This document shows positions 24,983 through 34,044 of a stretch of DNA of 64,000 nucleotides, one piece after another. The DNA comes from Sphingomonas psychrolutea (GTDB lineage: Bacteria > Pseudomonadota > Alphaproteobacteria > Sphingomonadales > Sphingomonadaceae). The DNA is taken from contig NZ_BMDW01000010.1 in the NCBI RefSeq assembly GCF_014636175.1, forward strand, positions 61,128 through 125,127, given 5' to 3'. A model generated the notes under the pieces. It saw only the letters and a list, made by a program, of their open reading frames with translations, ran no database searches and had not been told where the DNA came from. The position numbers and the translations under genes were made by a program. The first letter of the stretch is position 1. Each line of letters starts with the position of its first letter.

Positions 24983-26455
24983 ATGTCCGACGCATCATCG
25001 AGCGAGTTGTTGAAAAACGCGGAAGCCCAAGTCCGCCTCGGCGCGTGGCAGCAGGCAATTCCGTCGTTTCAGGCAAGCCTGGCGATTGACGCAGCCCAGC
25101 CCGACGCCTGGTTCAATTTGGCATGGGCGCAGCGCGCCGTCCGCGCGTTTGACGAGGCTTTGCAGTCCTACCAGCAAGCGATCGATCGTGGTGTTTTGCA
25201 TCCTGAGGAAGCGTACGTAAATCGCGCGGCCATCCTGTCGGACCATCTCGATCGCCCGCAATGCGCAATTGCCGAGCTTGAGGCAGCATGTCTGGCTAAT
25301 CCGGTCTTTGTCCCGGCTTTGCTCAACCTCGGCAATGTGTATGAAGACTTGGGGGAGCCCGACCGCGCGCGCGCCGCCTATCGTCGCGCGTTGGTCGTTC
25401 ATCCCGGCAATGGTCGCGCGCATGCGCGGATCGGGATGATCGACCTCGCTGTTGATCAGTCAGATGGCGTTGTCGATCGCCTGAGGACGGCACTCGACCT
25501 CACAACGACGCTGGAGGACCGCGCAGAGCTGCTGTTTGCGCTCGGCACGGCACTTGATGGCGTCGCTGACTATGACGACGCATTCCAGGCGTTCGAAGCT
25601 GCCAATTGGATCGCCCGGTCGATTGCGCCGCAGCGCTATGACCCGATCGCACAGGAACGTCTCGTTGATCGGCTGATTGCGGCCTATCCGGTCGACCGAC
25701 CGGTGCCTGTGCGGGGCTCAGCACTCGGGGCGCCAATTTTTGTCTGCGGCATGTTTCGGTCCGGTTCTACTTTGTTGGAGCAGATTCTCGGGCGGCATAG
25801 CGAGGTTCGCTGTGGCGGTGAGCTGGAGGCAATTCCCGCGCTCGCGTCCACGCTGCTGCCTTACCCCGAGGCAGCGGCGGCGCTGTCCGCTGACCATGCG
25901 TCAGCATTGCGCGCCGATTATTTGAAAATGGTGCCCGCTACCGGTTTCATGACCGACAAGCGCTGTGATAATTTCCTGCACATTGGCCTGATCAAGACGC
26001 TCTTTCCGGAAGCCAAGATCGTTCATACGCGCCGCAACCCACTCGATACATTTCTGTCGATATACTTTCTCCATTTCGGCGACGGCATTACTTACGGCAA
26101 CGATTTTTTTGAAATATTGCATTTTTACAAGCAGTATCGACGGCTGATGTCACATTGGTACTGCGTTTTCGGCGTTGATATTATTGATGTCGACTATGAC
26201 CAGCTTGTTGCCGAACCCGATAAAGCGATCTTCGACGTGATTGCCGCGCTTGGTCTTCCGTGGGAGGAGCGCTGCTTGGCCGCCGCGGGCTCCAAAAACG
26301 TGCTGCGGACGGCCAGCGCATGGCAGGTCCGGCATCCCGTTCATCGTCGATCCTCCGGGCGGTGGCAGCGTTATCGCCACCATTTGGAAGGGGTCGTCGC
26401 GGCACTCGCACAAATGGAAGAGGACTTTGCGTCGCGGCCACCCTCGGCCACTTGA
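24983..26455 (+). CDS. TPR-repeat sulfotransferase
   Basis: A 490-residue protein with about four TPR repeats (residues 1-180, e.g. AWFNLAWAQRAVRAFDEALQSYQQA and LLNLGNVYEDLGEPDRARAAYRRAL) and a sulfotransferase domain (250-480). The PAPS loop is CGMFRSGSTLLEQILGRHSE (about 255-274); the 3'-phosphate site is in HTRRNPLDTFLSIYF. It is paralogous to the TPR-sulfotransferase at 1194-3113. Likely modifies tyrosine or another hydroxyl on a protein. ATG at 24983 with GAGGTG upstream. Confidence 0.87.
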   Translation: MSDASSSELLKNAEAQVRLGAWQQAIPSFQASLAIDAAQPDAWFNLAWAQRAVRAFDEALQSYQQAIDRGVLHPEEAYVNRAAILSDHLDRPQCAIAELEAACLANPVFVPALLNLGNVYEDLGEPDRARAAYRRALVVHPGNGRAHARIGMIDLAVDQSDGVVDRLRTALDLTTTLEDRAELLFALGTALDGVADYDDAFQAFEAANWIARSIAPQRYDPIAQERLVDRLIAAYPVDRPVPVRGSALGAPIFVCGMFRSGSTLLEQILGRHSEVRCGGELEAIPALASTLLPYPEAAAALSADHASALRADYLKMVPATGFMTDKRCDNFLHIGLIKTLFPEAKIVHTRRNPLDTFLSIYFLHFGDGITYGNDFFEILHFYKQYRRLMSHWYCVFGVDIIDVDYDQLVAEPDKAIFDVIAALGLPWEERCLAAAGSKNVLRTASAWQVRHPVHRRSSGRWQRYRHHLEGVVAALAQMEEDFASRPPSAT

Positions 26456-26600
26456 CGCGCCGCTGGTTCCTTGGGAGCCGGTGCAGTGCTGCGGTCCCGC
26501 GCAGTGCCGGGGTCAGCGTCATCGTCGCACGGGGTTTTCACGATCGGCAATCGCGCGCTAAGCCATACGCGAACGGCGCTTGAGCCGACCCGGGGGAAGC

Positions 26601-28043
26601 ATGGCCGATTTGTTCCGAAAGAAGATTATTGCTTTGGGCGACGATCGCCCGGTCGAGCATCGCCTCGCGCGCACACTGTCCTGGCCGCACCTCGTCGCGC
26701 TGGGGGTGGGGGCGATCGTCGGGACCGGGATCCTGACGCTGATTGGGGTCGGCGCAGACCGCGCCGGGCCGGCGGTGCTGGTCAGCTTTGCCGTCGCGGG
26801 CGCAATCTGCGCGTGCGCGGCGCTATGCTATGCCGAAATGGCGACGCTGATCCCGGCCTCGGGCAGCGCCTATACCTATAGCTACGCGGTGCTCGGCGAA
26901 GTGATCGCCTGGGTCGTCGGGTGGAGCCTGATCCTCGAATATTCGCTGGTGGTTTCTGCAGTCGCTGTCGGCTGGTCGAGCTATGCCGTGGGGTTCCTGA
27001 ACTATGTCGGCATCGTGCTTCCCGAAGGGCTGACCCACGGCCCGACGGTGGCCGGGAACCTGTTCGACGGGACGTTGCGCCTGACCGCCTCTGGGATCAA
27101 CGTGCCTGCCATTTTCATCATCGCTACGGTCGCCGGATTACTGACGCTGGGCACACGCGAGAGTGCGCGGATCAACACTGCGCTCGTGCTCATCAAGGTC
27201 GCGACGCTGATCCTGTTTGTTGCGGTCGCGCTGCCGCATTTCGACGCTGCCAATTTCCGCCCGTTCGCGCCGCACGGCTTCGGCACGGTCGAGGCGGCAG
27301 GGGGCGTAAAATACGGCGTGATGGGCGCCGCTGCGATCATCTTCTTCGCTTTCTACGGCTTCGACGCGATCTCGACCGCCGCGGAAGAGGCCAAGAATCC
27401 CGAGCGCGACTTGGCGATCGGCATCGTGGGGTCGATGGTGGTGTGTACGATCATCTATATGGTCGTCGCTGCTGCCGCGATCGGCGCCGCGCGGCCCGAT
27501 GTCTTTGGCAAGAGCGCCGAGCCGCTCGCTTTGATCCTGCGTCAGATCGGGCAGGGGCCGATCGCCGCGATCGTCGGCATCGCCGCCGCGATCGCACTGC
27601 CGACGGTGATCCTCGGCTTCCTCTACGGCCAGAGCCGCATCTTTCTGGTGATGGCGCGCGACGGCTTCCTGCCGCCCAAGCTCGCGCAAATTTCGGCGCG
27701 CGGCACCCCGGCGCGGATCACGCTGGTGACGGCGATATTCGTCAGCGTGATCGCCGCGCTGACCCCGCTCGACGTGATCGCCAGCCTCGCCAATGCCGGG
27801 ACGTTGTGCGCCTTCGTCGCGGTCGCCGCGTGCGTGCTGGTCTCGCGCCGCCGTGACCCTGCCGCGCGCCGCCCGTTCCGCACGCCGCTTGTGTGGATCA
27901 TTGCCCCCGCCGCGATCCTCGGCTGCCTCTATCTGTTCACCAGCTTGCAGACGGTGACGCAGGTCTCGTTCCTGGTGTGGAACGGAATCGGCCTTGCGGT
28001 GTATTTCGCTTATGGCCGCGCGCGGGCGTTGGTGGCGGGCTAG
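26601..28043 (+). CDS. APC-family amino acid permease (cationic amino acid transporter group)
   Basis: A 480-residue, 12-TM permease. Helix 1 has the APC substrate motif GVGAIVGTGILTLIG; helix 6 has FFAFYGFDAISTAAEEAKNP, diagnostic for the CAT/YfnA subgroup. It would import amino acids by proton symport. The ATG at 26601 follows GGGGGAAG. Its stop overlaps the convergent Doc toxin gene by four bases. Confidence 0.92.
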   Translation: MADLFRKKIIALGDDRPVEHRLARTLSWPHLVALGVGAIVGTGILTLIGVGADRAGPAVLVSFAVAGAICACAALCYAEMATLIPASGSAYTYSYAVLGEVIAWVVGWSLILEYSLVVSAVAVGWSSYAVGFLNYVGIVLPEGLTHGPTVAGNLFDGTLRLTASGINVPAIFIIATVAGLLTLGTRESARINTALVLIKVATLILFVAVALPHFDAANFRPFAPHGFGTVEAAGGVKYGVMGAAAIIFFAFYGFDAISTAAEEAKNPERDLAIGIVGSMVVCTIIYMVVAAAAIGAARPDVFGKSAEPLALILRQIGQGPIAAIVGIAAAIALPTVILGFLYGQSRIFLVMARDGFLPPKLAQISARGTPARITLVTAIFVSVIAALTPLDVIASLANAGTLCAFVAVAACVLVSRRRDPAARRPFRTPLVWIIAPAAILGCLYLFTSLQTVTQVSFLVWNGIGLAVYFAYGRARALVAG

Positions 28044-28429
28044 GCCGCCACGATCCGCGCGCGGAACCAAGCGGTGAGGGCGTCGACCGTTAGTTCCCCG
28101 GCGGCCAGCGCGAGGAACGTCGTGACGAGCTCCACATCGCTGCAATCGAGCCGATAGCCGTTCAGCACCAGAAAGGTTTCGCTAACCACCGCAGCCGTGC
28201 GCTTGTTGCCATCGACGAACGGGTGATTGCGCGCGATCCCGAAGGCATAGCTCGCCGCGAGATCGGCCAGGTCAGGTTCGCCATAGGCTACCAGGTTGAG
28301 CGGACGGGCCATCGCGCTGTCGAGCATATTGGGATCACGCACACCGGTGGCGCCGCCATGCTCGGCAAGCTGCTCCTCATGCGCTGCAAGCGCGACCGCG
28401 CGGTCGACCCAGATCCAGTCCTCGGCCAC
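28040..28429 (-). CDS. Fic/Doc-family toxin (death on curing)
   Basis: A 129-residue protein with the Fic core HPFVDGNKRTA (about 75-85), the Doc-type active site that phosphorylates EF-Tu in phage P1 Doc. The preceding YGEPDLADLAASYAFGIARN helix is typical of Doc. It begins 3 bases after the antitoxin gene. Small size and partner make it a toxin rather than an AMPylating effector. Confidence 0.92.
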   Translation of the reverse strand: MAEDWIWVDRAVALAAHEEQLAEHGGATGVRDPNMLDSAMARPLNLVAYGEPDLADLAASYAFGIARNHPFVDGNKRTAAVVSETFLVLNGYRLDCSDVELVTTFLALAAGELTVDALTAWFRARIVAA

Positions 28430-28432
28430 GAT

Positions 28433-28678
28433 CTATTTTGCCAATTCCCGCAAAGCGTTGCGGCGGCGCTTCATCACCTCGCGCGCGGCCTCCATCTGCA
28501 CCGCAAAACCGTCATCATGACGGCGCAAACCGATCCCCTCGGGGCTGTCCGTCACGTCGACCGTGTCGCCGAGTTCGACACCCATTTTGGCAAGCGTTTC
28601 CCGCGGCAAGATTACGCCGACCGAATTGCCGATCTTGATGAGCTTGAGCTGCTTGGCGGGGATGAAAGGCGCGTTCAT
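28433..28678 (-). CDS. AbrB/MazE-type antitoxin
   Basis: An 81-residue protein with a swapped-hairpin AbrB domain in residues 10-52 (KLIKIGNSVGVILPRETLAKMGVELGDTVDV) and a C-terminal basic tail (REVMKRRRNALRELAK) that should bind the toxin. It would bind its own promoter in the 90-base gap upstream and neutralise Doc. Doc more often pairs with Phd; the AbrB partner is a known but less common combination. Confidence 0.9.
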   Translation of the reverse strand: MNAPFIPAKQLKLIKIGNSVGVILPRETLAKMGVELGDTVDVTDSPEGIGLRRHDDGFAVQMEAAREVMKRRRNALRELAK

Positions 28679-28767
28679 ACGCTTGTTATAACATTGCTAC
28701 AAAAATATACAACGGGTGACAGGGCACGCCCGCCCCGCATACAGCACCCCCAACGGGAGCCTCCACC

Positions 28768-29718
28768 ATGTCCGCGTCCAAGCAAGACGGTTCAAACCTT
28801 GTCGTCATCGCCGCCTTGCTCGCCAATCTCGGCATCGCGGTCGCCAAATTCGTGGCGGCGTCGATCACGGGATCGTCGTCGATGCTGACCGAGGGGTTCC
28901 ACTCAATCGTCGACAGCTTCAACCAGTTGTTGCTGCTCTACGGCCAGCAGCGCGGGCGGCGGCCGCCCGATGCGGCGCACCCGTTCGGCTATGGACGCGA
29001 GCTGTATTTCTGGAGCTTCGTCGTCGCGATCCTGATCTTCGGGGTCGGCGCGGGCGTCTCGATCTATGAAGGCTGGGCGCATTGGAACCACCCTGAGGAA
29101 TTGCGCGATCCGCTGGTCAATTACATCGTCCTCGGCGTCGCACTCGTGCTCGAGGGCGGCTCGTGGTCCCTCGCGGTGCGCGAATTCGCCGCCGCCAATC
29201 GCGGGCGCGGCTGGTGGGCGGCGGTGCGCCAGTCGAAGGATCCGGCGGGCTTTATCGTCCTGTTCGAGGATTCGGCGGCGCTGGCCGGGCTGCTCGTCGC
29301 AGGCGTCGGCATCTGGGCGAGCCATGCGTGGGGCGATCCGCGCATTGATGGTCTCGCCTCGATCGTGATCGGGGTGATCCTCGGCGTGGTCGCAGCACTT
29401 TTGGCGCGCGAGGCCAAGGGTCTGCTGATCGGCGAAGCGGCCGATCCTGCGGTCGTCGCGCAGGTCCGCAAAATCGTCGATGCACGACCCGAAATTACGC
29501 ACGTCAATCACGTCCGCACGCTCCATACCGCGCCGCAAAGCATCTTCGTCGCGATCAGCGCCGATTTCCGCGACACGCTGACGATGGGTGAGGCCGAGAC
29601 GCTGATCGAGGAAATCGAGACCGCGCTCAAAGCGGCCGAGCCGATGCTGTCGTCGATCTACATTCGCCCCGAAAAGCGCGAAGATGCGGGGGCCCTGTCG
29701 ATCACCCCGCGCGCATAG
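28768..29718 (+). CDS. Cation diffusion facilitator (CDF) transporter
   Basis: A 316-residue, six-TM metal/proton antiporter. TM2 has GFHSIVDSFNQLLLLYG, where H and D form the metal site; the cytoplasmic C-terminal domain (about 210-300) has ITHVNHVRTLHTAPQSIFV. The E/H/D pattern differs from zinc-specific YiiP (HD-HD), so Zn, Fe or Mn are possible. ATG at 28768 following a GGAGCC region. Confidence 0.9.
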   Translation: MSASKQDGSNLVVIAALLANLGIAVAKFVAASITGSSSMLTEGFHSIVDSFNQLLLLYGQQRGRRPPDAAHPFGYGRELYFWSFVVAILIFGVGAGVSIYEGWAHWNHPEELRDPLVNYIVLGVALVLEGGSWSLAVREFAAANRGRGWWAAVRQSKDPAGFIVLFEDSAALAGLLVAGVGIWASHAWGDPRIDGLASIVIGVILGVVAALLAREAKGLLIGEAADPAVVAQVRKIVDARPEITHVNHVRTLHTAPQSIFVAISADFRDTLTMGEAETLIEEIETALKAAEPMLSSIYIRPEKREDAGALSITPRA

Positions 29719-29798
29719 CCAAGCTTGGCGGCGCGCAAGCTCTGATCCCCTTTCGCACGCCGCACAATCTGCGATGCTGCCGCTTCAGGAGGATCGGG

Positions 29799-31175
29799 AT
29801 GAGCAACGCGACAGCACCGGCAGATCACGGCGTCACGCTCGCCAGCGCGGTGCGCGTCTGGGCGCGGATTGCGGCCTTATCGTTCGGTGGCCCGGCGGGG
29901 CAGATCGCGGTCATGCACCGCATTCTGGTCGAGGAAAAACGCTGGATCGGCGAGCAGCGTTTTCTCCACGCACTCAATTATTGCATGCTGCTGCCGGGGC
30001 CGGAGGCGCAGCAATTGGCCATCTATATCGGCTGGCTGATGCACCGCACGCTCGGCGGGGTGATTGCGGGCGTGCTGTTCGTGCTGCCGGGGATCGTGTC
30101 GATCATGGCGCTCAGCTGGATCTACGCGCTGTACGGCTCGACTGGGATCGTCGCGGGCCTCTTCTTCGGGTTGAAGGCAGCGGTGCTGGCGATCGTCGCA
30201 CAAGCGGTCGTGCGGATCGGGCGACGGTCGCTGGGAAACCGCGTCCTGCTTGGCGTCGCGGCGGCGGCGTTCCTGCTGATCTTCTTCTTTGCAGCACCTT
30301 TCCCGCTGATCGTGCTCGGGGCAGGTGTGCTTGGCTATGTCGCGACGCGCGCCGGGCGGGGCGAGTTTCGCTCGGGCGGTCATGGAGGGGGGAAGGATGG
30401 CTTTGCCGATGCCGACAGCTTGCTCGGCGAGGCGCTCCCCGACCATGCCCGCGCGGCCGGCTGGCGCGCGCTGAAGGTTCCGGCGGTCTGCGCGCTCGCC
30501 TGGGGCATTCCGGTCGTCGCGCTGCTGCTCGCGTTTGGACCGGAGAATGTCTTCACCCGCGTCGCGCTCTTCTTTTCAGGCGCGGCGCTGGTGACCTTTG
30601 GCGGGGCCTATGCCGTGCTCGGCTATGTCGCGCAGGCGGCGGTGCAGGACTATCACTGGCTCCGCCCGGGCGAGATGCTCGACGGCCTCGGCATGGCCGA
30701 GACGACGCCGGGCCCGCTGATCATGGTGCTACAATTCGTCGGCTTCATGGGCGCGTATCGCGATGCGGGGGCGCTCAGTCCGCTGCTCGCCGCGACGCTC
30801 GGCGGGTTGCTCGCGACGTGGGTGACGTTTGCGCCGTGCTTCCTGTGGATTTTCCTCGGCGCGCCCTATGTCGAGCGGCTGCGCGGCAATCGCGCGCTGT
30901 CGGGTGCACTCGCGGCGATCTCGGCGGCGGTGGTCGGCGTGATCCTCAATCTGGCGTTGTGGTTCGGGGTCCACGCCGTGTTCGCGCGCGTAACGCCAGT
31001 CGCAGCGGGCCCGCTCCGCTTCGACGCGCCGGTACTGACGAGCGTTGACCCCTGGGCGCTCGCGCTCAGCGTCGCGGCGTGCATCGCGGTGCTGCGCTTC
31101 AACGCCGGCGTGCTGCCGACGCTCGGCGCGGCGGCGGCGATCGGGGTCGCGCTGCGGCTGAGCGGGGTTCGCTAA
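29799..31175 (+). CDS. chrA: Chromate transporter ChrA (long, two-domain form)
   Basis: A 458-residue inner-membrane protein made of two homologous CHR domains. The first starts VWARIAALSFGGPAGQIAVMHR with KRWIGEQRFLHALNYCMLLPGPEAQQLA; the second repeats FGGAYAVLGYVAQAAVQDYHWL and MAETTPGPLIMVLQFVGF. ChrA exports chromate. Convergent with the DUF4893 gene, whose stop overlaps by four bases. Confidence 0.93.
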   Translation: MSNATAPADHGVTLASAVRVWARIAALSFGGPAGQIAVMHRILVEEKRWIGEQRFLHALNYCMLLPGPEAQQLAIYIGWLMHRTLGGVIAGVLFVLPGIVSIMALSWIYALYGSTGIVAGLFFGLKAAVLAIVAQAVVRIGRRSLGNRVLLGVAAAAFLLIFFFAAPFPLIVLGAGVLGYVATRAGRGEFRSGGHGGGKDGFADADSLLGEALPDHARAAGWRALKVPAVCALAWGIPVVALLLAFGPENVFTRVALFFSGAALVTFGGAYAVLGYVAQAAVQDYHWLRPGEMLDGLGMAETTPGPLIMVLQFVGFMGAYRDAGALSPLLAATLGGLLATWVTFAPCFLWIFLGAPYVERLRGNRALSGALAAISAAVVGVILNLALWFGVHAVFARVTPVAAGPLRFDAPVLTSVDPWALALSVAACIAVLRFNAGVLPTLGAAAAIGVALRLSGVR

Positions 31176-31849
31176 GACTTCGGCACAATCTCCACCACAT
31201 CCAGCAGCGACTCAAACCGCGGGTGCGGCAGCACCAGCCGCCAGCGGCGGGGGCCGATCCGCTCGACATAGCCCGCCAGATCGCGATTGGCGTCTTGCCC
31301 GTAATTGAGCGGCTTGGTCTCATCGCCCAGCACCATCGTGCCGAGAAACACCGCGCGCGACCCCGAATCGGGGAAGATCAGCCCGACCGGCCGCTGCGCG
31401 CCCGAGACTTTGTAAAGGCTGGACATCTCGCCCTCGTCCACCACCGTGCAATCGACGGCGGGATAGGCCGTGAGATTGTGCATCGCGGTACCGTTGGCAC
31501 CGAGTTTCAGGACGCGGCAGCGATAGGCGCCGGGCGGCGGCTTGGCCCCCGGCAACACGCGGTCCGGGTCGAACAAGGCCGGATCGGCCTGCAACACCGC
31601 GAGATCGTTCCCCGCCGTGACCGTCGCCACCGCATCGACCCACGCCTGGCGCCAGCCGCGCAGGCGAACGCGATCGGCCGGCGTTGCGACCCGTCGCCAG
31701 TCAGCGGTGTTTTCCACGCCGGGGACGATCGCGCGGGGTGGCCCGATTCGCACTTCGATCTTCTTGTGACCCTTGTCGCCATTGCCCAGCAGCAACGGCG
31801 TGGCAAAAGCACACAAAGCCGATCCAAACAGGCGGGCAGAGAACTTCAA
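31172..31849 (-). CDS. DUF4893-type secreted protein
   Basis: A 225-residue protein. I chose a TTG start at 31849, giving a clean signal peptide (MKFSARLFGSALCAFATPLLLG) with GAAAGA upstream; another TTG at 31882 is possible. The mature part has DWRRVATPADRVRLRGWRQAW, which fits the DUF4893 family of sphingomonads. Periplasmic or secreted; function unknown. Confidence 0.75.
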   Translation of the reverse strand: MKFSARLFGSALCAFATPLLLGNGDKGHKKIEVRIGPPRAIVPGVENTADWRRVATPADRVRLRGWRQAWVDAVATVTAGNDLAVLQADPALFDPDRVLPGAKPPPGAYRCRVLKLGANGTAMHNLTAYPAVDCTVVDEGEMSSLYKVSGAQRPVGLIFPDSGSRAVFLGTMVLGDETKPLNYGQDANRDLAGYVERIGPRRWRLVLPHPRFESLLDVVEIVPKS

Positions 31850-31923
31850 GGCGATGGTTCTTTCGTTGCGACCTACGCCCAACTAACCACGGCCCCGGAA
31901 GGTTGCCAATACGCCCTTTGGTC

Positions 31924-32709
31924 TCAGGCGGCGGTCCAGCCACCATCGACGGACAAGTTGGCACCGGTGATCGCTTTTGCTTCGTCGCGGCACAGGAACA
32001 AGGCAAGCGCCGCGACCTGTTCGACCGTCACGAATTCCTTGGTCGGCTGCGCTTCCAGCAGCACGTCATTGATGACTTGCTCGCGCGTCAGCCCGCGCGC
32101 CTTCATCGTGTCGGGGATTTGCCCCTCGACCAACGGCGTCCAGACATAGCCGGGAGAAATGCAATTGACGGTAATGCCATGCGTCGCCGTCTCCAGCGCG
32201 ATCGTCTTGGTCAGCCCGGCAAGGCCGTGCTTTGCCATGACGTAAGCGGATTTATTGGGGGAGGCGACGAGCGAGTGTGCCGATGCGGTCGAGATGATCC
32301 GCCCCCATTTCGTCGCCTTCATCAGCGGCACCGCTGCCTGCATCAGATACCAGGCCGAGGTGAGGTTGATCTTGATGATCGCCTCGAACTTGTCCGCCGG
32401 AAAATCCTCGATCGGCGCGACATGCTGAATCCCGGCATTGTTGACGATAATGTCCGGCCCGCCGAGCTCGGCATGGCAGCGCGCGACCATCGCGGCGATC
32501 TGGTCGGGTTTGGTCATGTCTGCGGCATCGTAGAGCGCCTTGGCCCCGCTTGCCGCTTCCAGCTTGACGCGCTCCGCCTCGATTGCCGCGGCGTCGCCAA
32601 AGCCGTTGATGACGACGTTCGCGCCCTCGGCAGCAAACACTTTGGCATATTCGAGCCCAATGCCCGAGGTTGAGCCAGTAATGATCGCGGTCTTGCCTTT
32701 AAGAAACAT
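31924..32709 (-). CDS. 3-hydroxybutyrate dehydrogenase
   Basis: A 261-residue SDR enzyme converting 3-hydroxybutyrate to acetoacetate with NAD. Motifs: TGSTSGIGLEYA cofactor loop, NNAGIQHVAPIEDFP, catalytic Ser in STASAHS and YVMAKHG as the Tyr-x-x-x-Lys pair; C-terminal SVDGGWTA. The IQHV signature separates it from other SDRs. 22 bases downstream of the patatin gene, probably one operon for polyhydroxybutyrate or lipid turnover. Confidence 0.92.
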   Translation of the reverse strand: MFLKGKTAIITGSTSGIGLEYAKVFAAEGANVVINGFGDAAAIEAERVKLEAASGAKALYDAADMTKPDQIAAMVARCHAELGGPDIIVNNAGIQHVAPIEDFPADKFEAIIKINLTSAWYLMQAAVPLMKATKWGRIISTASAHSLVASPNKSAYVMAKHGLAGLTKTIALETATHGITVNCISPGYVWTPLVEGQIPDTMKARGLTREQVINDVLLEAQPTKEFVTVEQVAALALFLCRDEAKAITGANLSVDGGWTAA

Positions 32710-32731
32710 CGCAGGTCTCCGTAGCTGTCGG

Positions 32732-33907
32732 TCAGGGAATATGGAGCGGGGTGGGCTTCACCGTCAGATCGAACGCCGCGCTGGTGCCGGTCTCGATATT
32801 GTGCGCCACCAATTGCGCGTTCGCCATCGTCTCGGCGACGGCTTGCTGCCCCGCCTCCCAATGCTCGCGCATCGTGCGCGCGGAAAATTCGAAGTCGCGG
32901 CTGCCGCCCTCCCACGCATTGGCGCGGTAGATCAGGTGAACGAGGTTGACCGGATGCTCCTGCGACTGTGCGCGCAAGGCGATCACATCGGGATCGTCCG
33001 CAAAGGATTCGGGCAGTTTCGCAATGACCTTGCGCGCGAGCTCGCGATCCTTGCGGATGCGCATGACTTGATCCGACACTTGCCGCGTGCGGCTGGAAAA
33101 GCGGATTTCCTTTTCGCGCGCCATCACGTCCATGATCGTGCGCGGGCGTTCGGTCGCGGCCGAGAACAGGTCGATCTGGAAGGCGAGCAGCGCATCGGTC
33201 TGATGATCGAGCACATGCGTCAGCGGCGTGTTCGACACGAGACCACCGTCCCACCACAGCCGCCCGTCAATCTCGATCGGCGGCAAGCCCGGCGGCAATG
33301 CGCCCGATGCCATGATGTGGCGCGCATCGATCTTGGTCTCGGTCGTGTCGAAATAATGGAAATTGCCGCTTTCGACATCGACCGCGCCAACCGACAACCG
33401 CACCGGGCCGTGATTGAGCAAATCCCAGTCGATCAGCGCGTCGAGCGTCGCCTTGAGCGGTGCCGAATCATAGAAGCTCATCGCCTCGGGCGTCCCCGGC
33501 ACCGCTAACATCGGCGAGATGAAGCGCGGGCTAAAGAACCCCGGCACGCCCGCCGCCAGCACGAACCCGGCCGACCATTCGTGCAGAAATTCGCGCATCT
33601 GGTCGTTCATGAAGATCGGGAAGCTCGGCAGCGCCGAGGTCATCTTGTCCCAGAACGCCCCAAGCCGCTCGACCCGGCGCTCGGGCGGGTTGCCCGCGAC
33701 GATCGCGGCGTTGATCGCCCCGATCGAAATCCCGGCGACCCAGTCGATTTCGATCTCGCTCGCCGCCAGCCCTTCGATCACGCCGGCCTGATACGATCCG
33801 AGCGCACCGCCGCCCTGCAACACCAACGCCACGCAATCGGGCAGGGGGAGCGGGGCCGCTGGCCCCTTGGCCAGCCGCTTGCGTTTGGGTGGGATTATAT
33901 CTGCCAT
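32732..33907 (-). CDS. Patatin-like phospholipase (DUF3734 type)
   Basis: A 391-residue protein. The patatin domain has the oxyanion loop LQGGGALGSYQAG, the nucleophile GISIGAINAA (Ser about residue 66) and the Asp in WWDGGLVSNTP. The C-terminal ~120 residues match the DUF3734 extension found in members next to hydroxybutyrate dehydrogenase genes. May act on phospholipid or polyhydroxybutyrate granules. ATG at 33907 (MADIIPPK). Confidence 0.9.
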   Translation of the reverse strand: MADIIPPKRKRLAKGPAAPLPLPDCVALVLQGGGALGSYQAGVIEGLAASEIEIDWVAGISIGAINAAIVAGNPPERRVERLGAFWDKMTSALPSFPIFMNDQMREFLHEWSAGFVLAAGVPGFFSPRFISPMLAVPGTPEAMSFYDSAPLKATLDALIDWDLLNHGPVRLSVGAVDVESGNFHYFDTTETKIDARHIMASGALPPGLPPIEIDGRLWWDGGLVSNTPLTHVLDHQTDALLAFQIDLFSAATERPRTIMDVMAREKEIRFSSRTRQVSDQVMRIRKDRELARKVIAKLPESFADDPDVIALRAQSQEHPVNLVHLIYRANAWEGGSRDFEFSARTMREHWEAGQQAVAETMANAQLVAHNIETGTSAAFDLTVKPTPLHIP

Positions 33908-34044
33908 ATTGTTCCAATGCCCGTGTTGCGGTGCGGGATCAACGCCGTTCGAGCGCGTTCGGTGCCGCCGGAAAAGGCGGTTGCAACTCTGCGCGCGCCC
34001 AAGCATTCACGGTCGGAGCGGTAACGACCCCGGGACATTCGATC

